Source: Streptomyces hoynatensis (GTDB lineage: Bacteria > Actinomycetota > Actinomycetes > Streptomycetales > Streptomycetaceae). From it: a DNA stretch of 64,000 nt. Below the pieces are notes generated by a model. That model was given only the letters and a program-made list of their open reading frames with translations, was not told the DNA's origin and made no database searches. The position numbers and the translations under genes are program-made. The stretch is taken from NCBI RefSeq assembly GCF_003626535.1, contig NZ_RBAL01000016.1, positions 89,345-153,344 of the forward strand, read 5' to 3'. Positions within the stretch are counted from its first letter, which is position 1; each line of letters begins with the position of its first letter. This document shows positions 8,262-16,321 of this stretch, in pieces.

Positions 8262-9104
8262 ATGCCACAGCACCCCACCGGGCCTCGGCACTCGGCCCCG
8301 GCAGCACCGGCCGCGGCGGAGGGCGCCACCCTCCCCAGCGCGCCCACGGCGCTGGACGAGCTGTGGCGCGCCTACAAGGCCACCGGGGACGAGCGGCTGC
8401 GCGAGCAGCTGATCCTGCACTACTCGCCGCTGGTCAAGTACGTGGCGGGCCGGGTGAGCGTGGGCCTGCCGCCCAATGTGGAGCAGGCGGACTTCGTCTC
8501 CTCGGGGGTGTTCGGCCTGATCGACGCGATCGAGAAGTTCGATCCCGAGCGGTCGATCAAGTTCGAGACCTACGCGATCACCCGCATCCGCGGCGCGATG
8601 ATCGACGAACTGCGTGCCCTCGACTGGATTCCGCGCTCGGTGCGGCAGAAGGCACGGGCCATCGAGCGCGCCTACGCCACCCTGGAGGCGTCCCTGCGCC
8701 GCACCCCCTCGGAGGCGGAGGTCGCCGAGGAGATGGACATCACCCTGGAGGAACTGCACGGCGTCTTCAGCCAGTTGTCGCTGGCGAACGTGGTGGCCCT
8801 GGAGGAGCTGCTGCACGCAGGCGGGGACGGCGGGGACCGGCTGAGCCTGATGGACACGCTGGAGGACACCGCAGCGGACAACCCGGTCGAGGTCGCCGAG
8901 GACCGGGAGCTGCGCCGCCTCCTGGCCCGTGCCGTCAACACCCTGCCCGAGCGGGAGAAGACGGTGGTCACCCTCTACTACTACGAGGGCCTCACGCTGG
9001 CCGAGATCGGCGAGGTGCTCGGCGTCACGGAGAGCCGGGTCAGCCAGATCCACACCAAGTCCGTCCTGCAGCTGCGGGCCAAGCTCGCCGATGTCCATGG
9101 CTGA
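8262..9104 (+). CDS. whiG: RNA polymerase sigma factor WhiG (FliA/SigD family)
   Basis: The sigma factor that commits Streptomyces aerial hyphae to sporulation; in S. coelicolor it drives whiI and whiH and is held by the anti-sigma RsiG with c-di-GMP. The 280-residue product equals S. coelicolor WhiG in length. Region 2 spans about residues 35-110 (LILHYSPLVKYVAGRV, DAIEKFDPERSIKFETYA), region 3 about 115-190, and region 4 ends with the helix-turn-helix GLTLAEIGEVLGVTESRVSQ near 245-264. ATG at 8262 gives the usual N-terminus. It follows dprA by 152 bp, so it probably has its own promoter. Its last 65 bp overlap the opposite-strand M23 frame. Confidence 0.96.
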   Translation: MPQHPTGPRHSAPAAPAAAEGATLPSAPTALDELWRAYKATGDERLREQLILHYSPLVKYVAGRVSVGLPPNVEQADFVSSGVFGLIDAIEKFDPERSIKFETYAITRIRGAMIDELRALDWIPRSVRQKARAIERAYATLEASLRRTPSEAEVAEEMDITLEELHGVFSQLSLANVVALEELLHAGGDGGDRLSLMDTLEDTAADNPVEVAEDRELRRLLARAVNTLPEREKTVVTLYYYEGLTLAEIGEVLGVTESRVSQIHTKSVLQLRAKLADVHG

Positions 9105-9948
9105 GCCCGCGGCCGCGGCCCCGCAGGCCCCGCCGATGCCGCCCGCCCGCCCCGGCCGGCGGGCGGCCTGGCGCTCCGCCGCCGTCCCGGCGCCCGGCGG
9201 GTGCGGAGGGCCCGGCGGGCCCCCCGGTCGGGTGAGCCCCCGGCCCCGGGCCCGGCCGCGCTCCCCGGTCCCCCTGCTCCCGCCGCTCGCCCCGGCCTCC
9301 GTGCACCTCGCCGCCCCCACGCTCGCCGGCCCCGCCGCCCCCACGCTCGCCGGCCCCGCCGCCCCCGCGCTCGCCGACCTCGCCGCGGTTCCCGCCCGCG
9401 GGCTCCGCCCGCCCCGCCTCGGGAAGCGGGACGCCCGCGGTGGGCAGCAGCCGGGAGGGCCCGCGGCGCAGCAGCTCGGGCGGCAGCAGGCCCAGGGGGT
9501 CGAGGTAGGTCTCGCCGCGCAGCAGGCCCCAGTGCAGGCAGGGCTCCGCGCAGTGGTACGGGCCTTCCGCCAGCTCGCCGAGGACCTCCCCCGCCCGCAC
9601 CCGGTCGCCCGCGGCCACCGCGGGCCGCACCGGCTCGTGGGTGAGCCGCAGCGGCGGGGAGCCGCCGGCGTCGAGTTCCAGGGTGACCACGCCGCGCCCG
9701 GCGACCCGGCCGGCGAAGGTCACCACGCCGGCGCCCGCCGCCCGGACCGGGGCGCCGGGCGCGGTGCGGAGATCGACCCCCCGGTGCCCGGCGGCCCAGG
9801 GCTCGGGAGGCGGCCGGAAGAGGCGGGCGACCGTGGGGCGCGGCCCGCCCTCGGCCCCCGGCACCGGCCACCGGCCGGGCGGATCGGCCGCCCCGGGCGG
9901 CGCCGGGGCGAGCAGGGACGCGGAGAGCAATGCGGCGATCACGAACAT
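9040..9948 (-). CDS. Secreted M23-family peptidase-like protein
   Basis: The frame begins with a short hydrophobic signal-like segment (MFVIAALLSASLLAP). The M23/LysM-type core follows at about residues 50-165, with HRGVD supplying the first zinc His and Asp. The usual HxH becomes CLHWG, i.e. the first His of that pair is Cys. I recall the same variant in the mycobacterial homologue Rv2891, so it is probably a subfamily trait, but activity is uncertain. From about residue 185 the protein is Gly/Arg/Glu low complexity, includes a 24-bp tandem repeat, and runs into the 3' end of whiG. That tail may be a drifted reading frame rather than selected protein. Confidence 0.8.
   Translation of the reverse strand: MFVIAALLSASLLAPAPPGAADPPGRWPVPGAEGGPRPTVARLFRPPPEPWAAGHRGVDLRTAPGAPVRAAGAGVVTFAGRVAGRGVVTLELDAGGSPPLRLTHEPVRPAVAAGDRVRAGEVLGELAEGPYHCAEPCLHWGLLRGETYLDPLGLLPPELLRRGPSRLLPTAGVPLPEAGRAEPAGGNRGEVGERGGGGAGERGGGGAGERGGGEVHGGRGERREQGDRGARPGPGPGAHPTGGPAGPSAPAGRRDGGGAPGRPPAGAGGRHRRGLRGRGRGLSHGHRRAWPAAAGRTWCGSG
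9310..9381. repeat. 24-bp tandem repeat, three copies, in the M23 tail
   Basis: Units at 9310-9333 and 9334-9357 are identical by eye, and 9358-9381 is a diverged third. Each encodes eight residues of a GAGERGGG-type motif in the minus-strand frame. A 24-bp unit keeps the frame, so copy number could vary without truncation. Confidence 0.75.
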
Positions 9949-9997
9949 GCCCCCACCCTGCCCCGTGAGCCGCGGGCGTGGGGATCAAGCCCGCGAA

Positions 9998-10045
9998 CTG
10001 TGGAAAACCGCCCGCCTGTGGAAAAACGTCTCACCCGTGCGGGTG
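9998..10045 (-). repeat. 48-bp inverted repeat, copy B (right end of inverted block)
   Basis: Read on the minus strand it begins with the perfect dyad CACCCG-CA-CGGGTG, then has two TTTTCCACA 9-mers, ending in CCACAG. Layout and length match copy A at 4826-4873. It ends 50 bp upstream of the M23 start, in that gene's orientation, and starts 11 bp after the DUF2469 stop. Weaker similarity to copy A continues to GATCC at 9986-9982. Confidence 0.75.
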
Positions 10046-10055
10046 GGTTCGCAGG

Positions 10056-10391
10056 TCAGCCGGCGCGCCCGCCGCCGAAGCCGGAGTCCTCCGGCAGGTC
10101 GAGTTCGCTGCGGTTCAGCTCCTCGATGTTCACGTCTTTGAACGTCAGGACGCGCACGCGTTTGACGAACCTGGCCGGCCTGTACATGTCCCACACCCAT
10201 GCGTCGGCCATGGAGACCTCGAAAAACACCTCGCCCTGAACCGAGTGCACCTGCATCTCGTAGTCGTTGGTGAGGTAGAAGCGCCGCTCGGTCTCGATCA
10301 CGTACGTGAACAGCCCGACCACGTCCCGGTACTCCCGGTAGAGCTTCAGCTCCATCTCGGTCTCGTACTTTTCGAGGTCCTCGGCACTCAT
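10056..10391 (-). CDS. DUF2469 family protein
   Basis: A 111-residue acidic protein beginning MSAEDLEKYETEMELKLYRE. It matches the highly conserved actinobacterial DUF2469 family (mycobacterial counterpart Rv2901c), whose biochemical role I do not know. Aromatic-rich stretches such as VGLFTYVIETERRFYLTN and DAWVWDMYRPARF are typical of the family. ATG at 10391 lies 13 bp after the sipZ stop, so it is probably co-transcribed. In other actinobacteria yraN-comM-dprA follow it directly; here that block is turned around. Confidence 0.92.
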   Translation of the reverse strand: MSAEDLEKYETEMELKLYREYRDVVGLFTYVIETERRFYLTNDYEMQVHSVQGEVFFEVSMADAWVWDMYRPARFVKRVRVLTFKDVNIEELNRSELDLPEDSGFGGGRAG

Positions 10392-10404
10392 GGCGTGATC
10401 CCCT

Positions 10405-11166
10405 TCAGCCGTGCGTTCCCTCATTGTGCGCCACTGGCGGCGTTGGCACGCCGTGGCGGTCCGATCGGGACAGCCGGCGGGCCACCGGGCCGTAGGCCGC
10501 GCCCACCAGGATGAGCACGGCGCCGATGCCGGTGACGTACAGCAGGGGCACCAGGGGGCCGGAGCCGGAGACGCCGCCGGGCAGCCCGGCGAAGGCATCC
10601 GCGGTGGGCAGCGTACGCGCCCGGCTCGGCGGCCAGACGATCGCCTCCACCCGCGCCGAGACCTCCTCGCGCGGCACGCTGCCGGTGCTCGTCTCGGTCA
10701 GCATGCTCCGGGAGTCGATGGAGTCGGCCCGGTCGTCGCCCAGCAGGAAGAGCTCGCCTTCGGGCACCGTGACCTCGAAGCGGGTCAGCGAGGCGCCGAA
10801 GCCCCCGGCCACATACGGCTCGGATATCGGCTCCCCGTTCACGACGAGGCGCCCGTCCTCGCCACAGCAGCTCACCGTGTCGCCGCCGACCCCGACGACG
10901 CGCTTCACGATCAGCGTGTCGCCCCACGCCTCGTCCTCGAAGACGACGACGTCCCCGCGCCGTACCTCGGAACCCTGCACCCGCTCGGCCAGCACCCGGT
11001 CGCCCGCGGCGATCAGCGGCGACATCGAGTCGGTCGGCACCGCGTAGGGCTGGTAGAGCACCGCGGCCAGCACGAACCCACCGAGGAACATCACGCAGCC
11101 GAGACCGACGGCGAGCCCGGACAGCGCCCGCCCCAGCCGTCCGCCGCGGCGCGCAGCTCCGCTCAT
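10405..11166 (-). CDS. sipZ: Type I signal peptidase (SipZ position)
   Basis: Removes signal peptides from Sec and Tat substrates on the outer face of the membrane. The 253-residue protein has an N-terminal membrane anchor (about 18-38), catalytic Ser47 in PTDSM and catalytic Lys88 in IVKRVVGVGGD, then GDDRADSIDSR. A second hydrophobic segment at about 208-230 gives the C-terminal anchor seen in SipX, SipY and SipZ of S. lividans. It is fourth in the array and separated from sipY by 70 bp, matching the published sipW-X-Y plus sipZ arrangement; the letter is assigned by position. Confidence 0.88.
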   Translation of the reverse strand: MSGAARRGGRLGRALSGLAVGLGCVMFLGGFVLAAVLYQPYAVPTDSMSPLIAAGDRVLAERVQGSEVRRGDVVVFEDEAWGDTLIVKRVVGVGGDTVSCCGEDGRLVVNGEPISEPYVAGGFGASLTRFEVTVPEGELFLLGDDRADSIDSRSMLTETSTGSVPREEVSARVEAIVWPPSRARTLPTADAFAGLPGGVSGSGPLVPLLYVTGIGAVLILVGAAYGPVARRLSRSDRHGVPTPPVAHNEGTHG

Positions 11167-11236
11167 CTCGCCCCTCCCGATCGGATGTCCAGGAGGCGAC
11201 CCTATCGAGCGGCCTGGGCGCTGGGCAGCCCCTTTG

Positions 11237-12445
11237 TCACTTCCCCCGCGCGGTACGCGCCGCCCGGCGCGCGCCTTTCCGCAGGCCGAGCCCCGCGGGG
11301 CGCCGGCGGCGGCGCCACAGCACGAGCGGCACCGCCCCGGCCAGGCCCAGGGCCGAGGGCCCGGCCACCGCGGCCGCGCTGCTGATCTCGCCGTACCCGT
11401 CCCCCGCCGGGAGGGTGCTCCAGCGGTTCACCGGCCAGGCGACGACGATCGCGCGGCCGACCACGTCGTCCACCGAGACGGTGCCCTGGCCCTGCAGGTT
11501 CTGGTGGTAGCGGGAGTCGAGGGAGTCCTGCCGGTGGTCGCCCATCACCCACAGCCGCCCGTCGGGCACCTCGATCGGGCCGAACGGCCGGTCGTCGCAG
11601 GGCGTGCTGCCGGGGAAAAGGTAGTCGCTCTCGTCCAGGGGCTCGCCGTTGACCATGACCTGGCCGCCGCGCTGGCACTCCACCGTGTCGCCGCCCACCG
11701 CGATCACGCGCTTGATCAGGTCCTGTTCCGTGGCGGATGGCATCAGGCCGATGGCGCTGAGCACGTCCTGCACGGCGGAGCCGAAGCCGCCGCTGTCGGT
11801 GGAGCCGTCGTCGAGCCAGCCGCCCGGGTCCTCGAAGACGACGACGTCGCCGCGCGAGGGCTCGGAGCCGAACCAGGGGGTCAGCTTGTCCACCAGCACC
11901 CGGTCCCCGCGCTGGAGGGTGTCCTGCATCGAGTCGGAGGGGATGGAGAACGCCTGGACCAGGAAGGTCTTGATGAGCACCGCGAGCACGACGGCGATGC
12001 CGACCAGGAGGGGCAGCTCCTTCCAGAACGAGCGCTGCTTGCGCCGCCGTTGCCCTTGCTCGGCCTCCCCTGCCTTCTCCGTCTCCCCGGCTTCCCCCGT
12101 CTCCCCGGCTTCCTCGGGCCCGGGGCCGCCGGAGCCGGGGCCGCCGGCGCCACCGGAGGCCGTCTCGCCGTTCCGGCCACCGCCCTCCCCGGGTGCCCCC
12201 GCGCCGAGGGGGCCCTGTTCCGCGGGGTCTTCGGGAGGCGTGGCGGGCCCTGGGGAGGGCGGGGGCGGGTCGGCGCCGGGGCCGCCCGGCGGCTCGGCGC
12301 CGCCCTCGCGACCCGCGTCAGCGCGGCCCTCGCCGCCCGGCCCGTCTTCGGGGAAGCCATCGCCGGACGCGGAGTCGTCCCGGCTCACCGGGCTGTCCTC
12401 CGGGTCTTCCGCGCCGGGACGGGCGCCCACCGCCACTTCCCCCAC
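11237..12445 (-). CDS. sipY: Type I signal peptidase (SipY position)
   Basis: A 402-residue signal peptidase with a disordered Gly/Pro/Glu-rich N-terminus of about 130 residues, a basic patch RRRKQR, a transmembrane segment at about 143-163, catalytic Ser172 (PSDSM) and Lys245 (DLIKRVIAVGGD), the GDHRQDSLDSR box and a C-terminal hydrophobic anchor followed by an Arg/Lys tail. SipY is the main signal peptidase in S. lividans. The frame overlaps the end of sipX by 128 bp. A later start is possible, but MGEVAVGAR resembles what I recall of the SipY N-terminus. Confidence 0.88.
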   Translation of the reverse strand: MGEVAVGARPGAEDPEDSPVSRDDSASGDGFPEDGPGGEGRADAGREGGAEPPGGPGADPPPPSPGPATPPEDPAEQGPLGAGAPGEGGGRNGETASGGAGGPGSGGPGPEEAGETGEAGETEKAGEAEQGQRRRKQRSFWKELPLLVGIAVVLAVLIKTFLVQAFSIPSDSMQDTLQRGDRVLVDKLTPWFGSEPSRGDVVVFEDPGGWLDDGSTDSGGFGSAVQDVLSAIGLMPSATEQDLIKRVIAVGGDTVECQRGGQVMVNGEPLDESDYLFPGSTPCDDRPFGPIEVPDGRLWVMGDHRQDSLDSRYHQNLQGQGTVSVDDVVGRAIVVAWPVNRWSTLPAGDGYGEISSAAAVAGPSALGLAGAVPLVLWRRRRRPAGLGLRKGARRAARTARGK

Positions 12446-13586
12446 ATCCGCTCCTCACGATCAGCTCCGGCCCGCGCCGATAACGCAACAGGCCCACCAC
12501 TCCCATAACGAGTGGGAGTTCCCCAGGAGTCGGGAGGAGGGCGAATTCTTTGTCCGCTCCCGCGTCCCAGCCCCTCTCCAGGGCGTCGGCCGAGGTGGGC
12601 GGCGCGTCGGCCACCGCCGAGAACGCCCCGGAGTCGCCGAGCCCCGACCAGTGCGAGAAGGGCCAGGCGATCACGACCGCCCGCCCGACCACCTGGCTCT
12701 CCGGCACGGTGCCCTGGTACTCGTCCTCCAGGTGGTACCGGGAGTCCGCCGAGTTCGACCGGTGGTCGCCCATCACGAAGAGGCGTCCCTCGGGCACCTT
12801 CACCTCGAACTCGATCTGCGAGGGCGGGTTCCCTGGGTACAGGTAGGGCTCGTCCAGCGGCGTGCCGTTCACGGTGACCCTGCCCTGCTCGTCGCAGCAG
12901 GCCACGGTGTCCCCGCCCACGCCGACGACGCGCTTGATCAGGTCCTGGTCGTCCGCGGAGGGCAGCAGCCCGATCCAGGTCAGCGCCTCCTTGACCTGCC
13001 GGATCACCACCGGGTCGTCGTCCTGGTCCGGCTGTTCGGGTTCGAGCCAGCCGCCCGGGTCCTCGAAGACCACGACGTCGCCGCGCGAGGGCTCCCAGCC
13101 GAACCAGGGGGTGAGCTTGTCCACCAGCACCCGGTCGCTGATCCGGATCGTCTGCTCCATCGATCCGGAGGGGATGACGAACGCCTGCACCAGGAACGTC
13201 TTCAGCACCAGCGCGATGAGGAGCGCCGTCCCGACGAGGATGGGTATCTCCCGCGTCGCCCTGGCCCGGCGCCTGCGCTTGATCCGCCGGGCGGCGCGCC
13301 TGCGGTCCGCCCTGCCCTCTCCCGGGCCGCGGAGGGGGGCGGGCGGCTCCTCACCCGGGGGCTCGTCTCCGGCACTCGCGGCCTGTCCCGCCGGCTCGGG
13401 CTCCCCGAAGGCCGCCGGTCCGCCGAGGGCCGCGGGCTCTCCCGCCGGAGCGGGCTCTCCCCGCGCCGGGGGCTCCTCCCGCGCCGGGGGCTGCGCCGGT
13501 GGTGGCGGCTCGTACGCCCGGGGGCTCTCCTCCTGTGGGTCCTCGCCGCGCCGCCGCCCGGGCCTGCGGCGTCCGCGCTCACCCAT
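12318..13586 (-). CDS. sipX: Type I signal peptidase (SipX position)
   Basis: A 422-residue signal peptidase. A Pro/Glu/Ala-rich tail of about 95 residues and a strongly basic stretch RRIKRRRRARA precede the membrane anchor (about 114-133), catalytic Ser142 (PSGSM) and Lys218 (DLIKRVVGVGGD). The GDHRSNSADSR box is intact. A weak second hydrophobic stretch (ELPLVMGVVGLL) comes before an Arg/Gly-rich end of about 50 residues that is read through the sipY start region. That end looks like a lost stop codon. The ATG overlaps the sipW stop by 8 bp. Confidence 0.87.
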   Translation of the reverse strand: MGERGRRRPGRRRGEDPQEESPRAYEPPPPAQPPAREEPPARGEPAPAGEPAALGGPAAFGEPEPAGQAASAGDEPPGEEPPAPLRGPGEGRADRRRAARRIKRRRRARATREIPILVGTALLIALVLKTFLVQAFVIPSGSMEQTIRISDRVLVDKLTPWFGWEPSRGDVVVFEDPGGWLEPEQPDQDDDPVVIRQVKEALTWIGLLPSADDQDLIKRVVGVGGDTVACCDEQGRVTVNGTPLDEPYLYPGNPPSQIEFEVKVPEGRLFVMGDHRSNSADSRYHLEDEYQGTVPESQVVGRAVVIAWPFSHWSGLGDSGAFSAVADAPPTSADALERGWDAGADKEFALLPTPGELPLVMGVVGLLRYRRGPELIVRSGCGGSGGGRPSRRGRPGGQPGEPGRLRVRRWLPRRRAGRRGPR

Positions 13587-14274
13587 GATCGGACCGCACG
13601 GAGCCCCAGCGGCCGAGCGGCCAGCCGATCCACTCGACCCGGCCGATCACCTTGTCCTCGGGGACGGTGCCGCCCCCAGGCGAGCCGAGGTACTGCCTGG
13701 AGTCCGCCGAGTCGGAACGGTGATCACCCATCACCCACAACCGTCCCTCGGGCACCTGGATATCAAACCTGACATTCGAAGGCTTGTCCCCCGGATAGAT
13801 GTACGGCTCGTCGAGAGCTTCGCCGTTCACTTCGATACGCCCCTCGGCGTCGCAGCAGCTGACCCGGTCCCCGCCGACCCCGATGACCCGCTTCACGTAG
13901 TCGGACTCCGCGGGCCTGGCGAGGCCGACCGCGGCGGCGGCGCCGCGCAGCAGGCCGGTCAGCAGGCCGCCGTCGGAGGACTCGGCCGAGAACGACCCCG
14001 CTCCGTCGAAGACGACGATGTCGCCGCGCTGGACGTCGTGCCCGAAGCGGTAGGCGAGCCGGTTGACCAGCACCCGGTCCCCGACCTGCAGCGTGCCCTC
14101 CATCGAACCGCTCGGGATCAGGAAGGGCTGCATCACGTAGGCGCTCACCAGCGAGGTGGCCAGCACCGTGCACAACAGGGCCGTGACCCACAGACGCACC
14201 GAGCGCGACCGCCACCACCGCCCCTGGCGGGAGCTCTGGTCGCGCTCGGGGACCTGCGCGTCTGATTCCGTCAC
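13579..14274 (-). CDS. sipW: Type I signal peptidase (SipW position)
   Basis: A 231-residue signal peptidase with a single N-terminal anchor (about 28-47), catalytic Ser57 (PSGSM) and Lys128 (DYVKRVIGVGGD), and GDHRSDSADSR. It ends shortly after EWIGWPLGRWG with no C-terminal membrane segment, which is the known distinguishing feature of S. lividans SipW. I use the GTG at 14274 (peptide MTESDAQVPERD) because the ATG at 14343 would lie inside rplS. The start is 28 bp after the rplS stop, so it may be read from the rplS transcript. Confidence 0.88.
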   Translation of the reverse strand: MTESDAQVPERDQSSRQGRWWRSRSVRLWVTALLCTVLATSLVSAYVMQPFLIPSGSMEGTLQVGDRVLVNRLAYRFGHDVQRGDIVVFDGAGSFSAESSDGGLLTGLLRGAAAAVGLARPAESDYVKRVIGVGGDRVSCCDAEGRIEVNGEALDEPYIYPGDKPSNVRFDIQVPEGRLWVMGDHRSDSADSRQYLGSPGGGTVPEDKVIGRVEWIGWPLGRWGSVRSDHG

Positions 14275-14302
14275 GCCGCGATGGTATACGGCGGCGGAAC
14301 GG

Positions 14303-14650
14303 TCAGTTCTCGCGCTTCTCCTTGATCTTGGCGGCCTTGCCACGCAGGTTGCGCAGGTAGTAGAGCTTCGCCCGGCGCACCGCGCCGCGGGTGACGAGCT
14401 CGATCTTCTCCACGACGGGCGTGTGCACCGGGAAGGTGCGCTCCACGCCGACGCCGAAGCTGACCTTGCGCACGGTGAAGGTCTCGCGGACCCCCGAGCC
14501 CTGGCGGCGGATGACGACGCCCTTGAACTGCTGGACCCGGGAGCGGTTGCCCTCGATGACCCGGACGTGGACGTTGATGGTGTCGCCCGGGCGGAAGGCC
14601 GGGATGTCCTCGCGCAGGGAGGCGGAATCGACGCTGTCGAGGAGGTTCAT
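14303..14650 (-). CDS. rplS: 50S ribosomal protein L19
   Basis: Large-subunit protein at the 30S interface. The 115-residue product is full length and carries the family hallmarks DTINVHVRVIEGNRSRVQQF and RTFPVHTPVVEKIELV, ending KAAKIKEKREN. ATG at 14650 gives the canonical MNLLDSVDSASLR start; the frame upstream is not L19-like. Order rpsP-KH-rimM-trmD-rplS is the standard actinobacterial one. A 6-bp perfect hairpin (14718-14732) lies in the 142-bp leader. Confidence 0.97.
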   Translation of the reverse strand: MNLLDSVDSASLREDIPAFRPGDTINVHVRVIEGNRSRVQQFKGVVIRRQGSGVRETFTVRKVSFGVGVERTFPVHTPVVEKIELVTRGAVRRAKLYYLRNLRGKAAKIKEKREN

Positions 14651-14792
14651 GACCTGCTGCTCTCTTCGCTGATGCCACAGGTCATCAGCGGAATCTTCCG
14701 TTGGTGGGGATGCCTTCGGGCTCGGCGAGCCCGGCGGGCCGCGGTCCCCCTGTGGCAGGGTCGCGCGCCGGACAGGATCGTGAGCCAGCCGC

Positions 14793-15620
14793 CTATTCTT
14801 CCATGCCGTCGGACGCGCGCCCAAATCGGCCGTCGGGCCCCGGCCGCCAGCCGAGCTCGGCCAGCGTCGCCCGGTCCTCGCGGTCCAGCGCCTCGGGGGC
14901 GCAACGCGCCAGCAGGTCGGGCCGGTTGAGCGCGGTCCTGCGCAGCGCCTCGTCCCGGCGCCAGCGGGCGATGCGCCCGTGGTGCCCGCTGATCAGCACC
15001 TCGGGAACCTCGCGCCCGCGCCACTCGGGGGGCTTGGTGTACACGGGGCCCTCGAGCAGGCCGGCCATCGCGCCCGGGGCGAAGGAGTCGTCGCGGTGGG
15101 AGTCGGCGTTGCCGAGCACGCCGGGCAGCAGCCGCGCGATCGCCTCGACCATCACCAGGACCGGGGCCTCGCCGCCGGCGAGCACGTAGTCGCCGATGGA
15201 CAGCTCCCTGAGGTCGAGACGGGCCCCGTACTCCTCCATCACCCGGCCGTCGATGCCCTCGTAGCGCGCGGGCGTGAAGACCAGCCAGGGCGCCGCCGCC
15301 AGCTCGACCGCCAGCTCCTGGGTGAACGGGCGCCCGCTGGGCGTCGGCACGATCACCACGGGTTCCGCGGCGCCTTCCCCCTCCCGCGGGGGGTCGGAGA
15401 GCACGGCGTCCAGCGCCTCGCCCCAGGGCTCCGGCTTCATCACCATGCCGGGACCGCCCCCGTAGGGCGTGTCGTCGACGGTGTGGTGGCGGTCGTGCGC
15501 CCAGCCGCGCAGGTCGTGCACCCGGACGTCGAGCCGGCCCCGGGCGCGGGCCTTGCCGACCAGCGAGACGTTCAGCGGCTCCAGGTACTCGGGGAAGATC
15601 GTGACCACGTCGATCCTCAC
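14793..15620 (-). CDS. trmD: tRNA (guanine37-N1)-methyltransferase
   Basis: Methylates G37 next to the anticodon of tRNAs reading CNN codons, preventing +1 frameshifts. The 275-residue product begins MRIDVVTIFPEYL and has the SAM-binding trefoil-knot elements RYEGIDGRV and LSIGDYVLAGGE near residues 115-150, followed by the DSHRDDSF segment and the C-terminal helical domain with ISGHHGRIARWRRD. It lies 70 bp downstream of rimM. Confidence 0.97.
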   Translation of the reverse strand: MRIDVVTIFPEYLEPLNVSLVGKARARGRLDVRVHDLRGWAHDRHHTVDDTPYGGGPGMVMKPEPWGEALDAVLSDPPREGEGAAEPVVIVPTPSGRPFTQELAVELAAAPWLVFTPARYEGIDGRVMEEYGARLDLRELSIGDYVLAGGEAPVLVMVEAIARLLPGVLGNADSHRDDSFAPGAMAGLLEGPVYTKPPEWRGREVPEVLISGHHGRIARWRRDEALRRTALNRPDLLARCAPEALDREDRATLAELGWRPGPDGRFGRASDGMEE

Positions 15621-15690
15621 GAGGGCCTCCCACCCGCGCGAAGGCCGGCCCGGCGCCCCCGCCCGTGTGCGGCCCGGGGGATGCGGCGGC

Positions 15691-16275
15691 TCATCCCTCC
15701 TCCCCCGCGGCGCCCCGGTCCCCCGGGGTGCCTTCCGCCCCCGGCTCCCCGGGGCCTGCGCCCTCCGGCTCCTCGAGCAGGCCGGGCGGGGGCGCGACCA
15801 CCACGCGGCGGCCGGGCAGGTCGATCTCCGGGACCAGTTCGGCGACGAACGGGATCATGGCCTCGCCACCCTCGGGGCGGGCCACGATGAGCAGGTCCTG
15901 GCTCGGCAGGTGCGCGATCTCGCCGATGGTGCCGACCCGCCGGCCCTCCTCGGTGACCACCTCCAGGCCGACCAGCTGGTGGTCGTAGAACTCCTCGGGG
16001 TCCTCGGGGAGTTCCCCGGGGTCCACCTCGGCGACCAGCAGCGTGTTGCGGAGGGCCTCCGCCGCGGTGCGGTCGGTGACGCCCTCGAACCGCAGCAGCA
16101 GCCGCCCGCTGTGCACCCGGCCGCTCGCGATGGTCAGCGGTCCCGCAGAGGCGGGCTCGGTGCCGAGCACCGCGCCGGGCGCGAGCCGCGTCTCCGGCTC
16201 GTCGGTGCGCACCTCGACGGACACCTCGCCCCTGATGCCGTGGGCGCGGCCGATGCGCGCGACGACGACGTGCAC
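15691..16275 (-). CDS. rimM: 16S rRNA processing protein RimM
   Basis: Binds S19 and helps mature the 30S head. The 194-residue product has the RimM N-terminal beta-barrel (VVARIGRAHGIRGEV at residues 4-18) and a PRC-barrel domain from about residue 95 (EEFYDHQLVGLEV, DLLIVARPEGGEAMIPF). The last 25 residues are a Gly/Pro/Glu tail. The start is GTG at 16275. A 105-bp gap with a very strong stem-loop separates it from the KH gene upstream. Confidence 0.95.
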   Translation of the reverse strand: MHVVVARIGRAHGIRGEVSVEVRTDEPETRLAPGAVLGTEPASAGPLTIASGRVHSGRLLLRFEGVTDRTAAEALRNTLLVAEVDPGELPEDPEEFYDHQLVGLEVVTEEGRRVGTIGEIAHLPSQDLLIVARPEGGEAMIPFVAELVPEIDLPGRRVVVAPPPGLLEEPEGAGPGEPGAEGTPGDRGAAGEEG

Positions 16276-16321
16276 TGTGCTTCTTCTACCTCCCCCGGGC
16301 GTTCCACCCGGGCGTCGAGCG

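Noticed and set aside
9310..9381. CRISPR-like array
   Set aside because: Units are contiguous 24-mers without spacers and encode an in-frame protein repeat.
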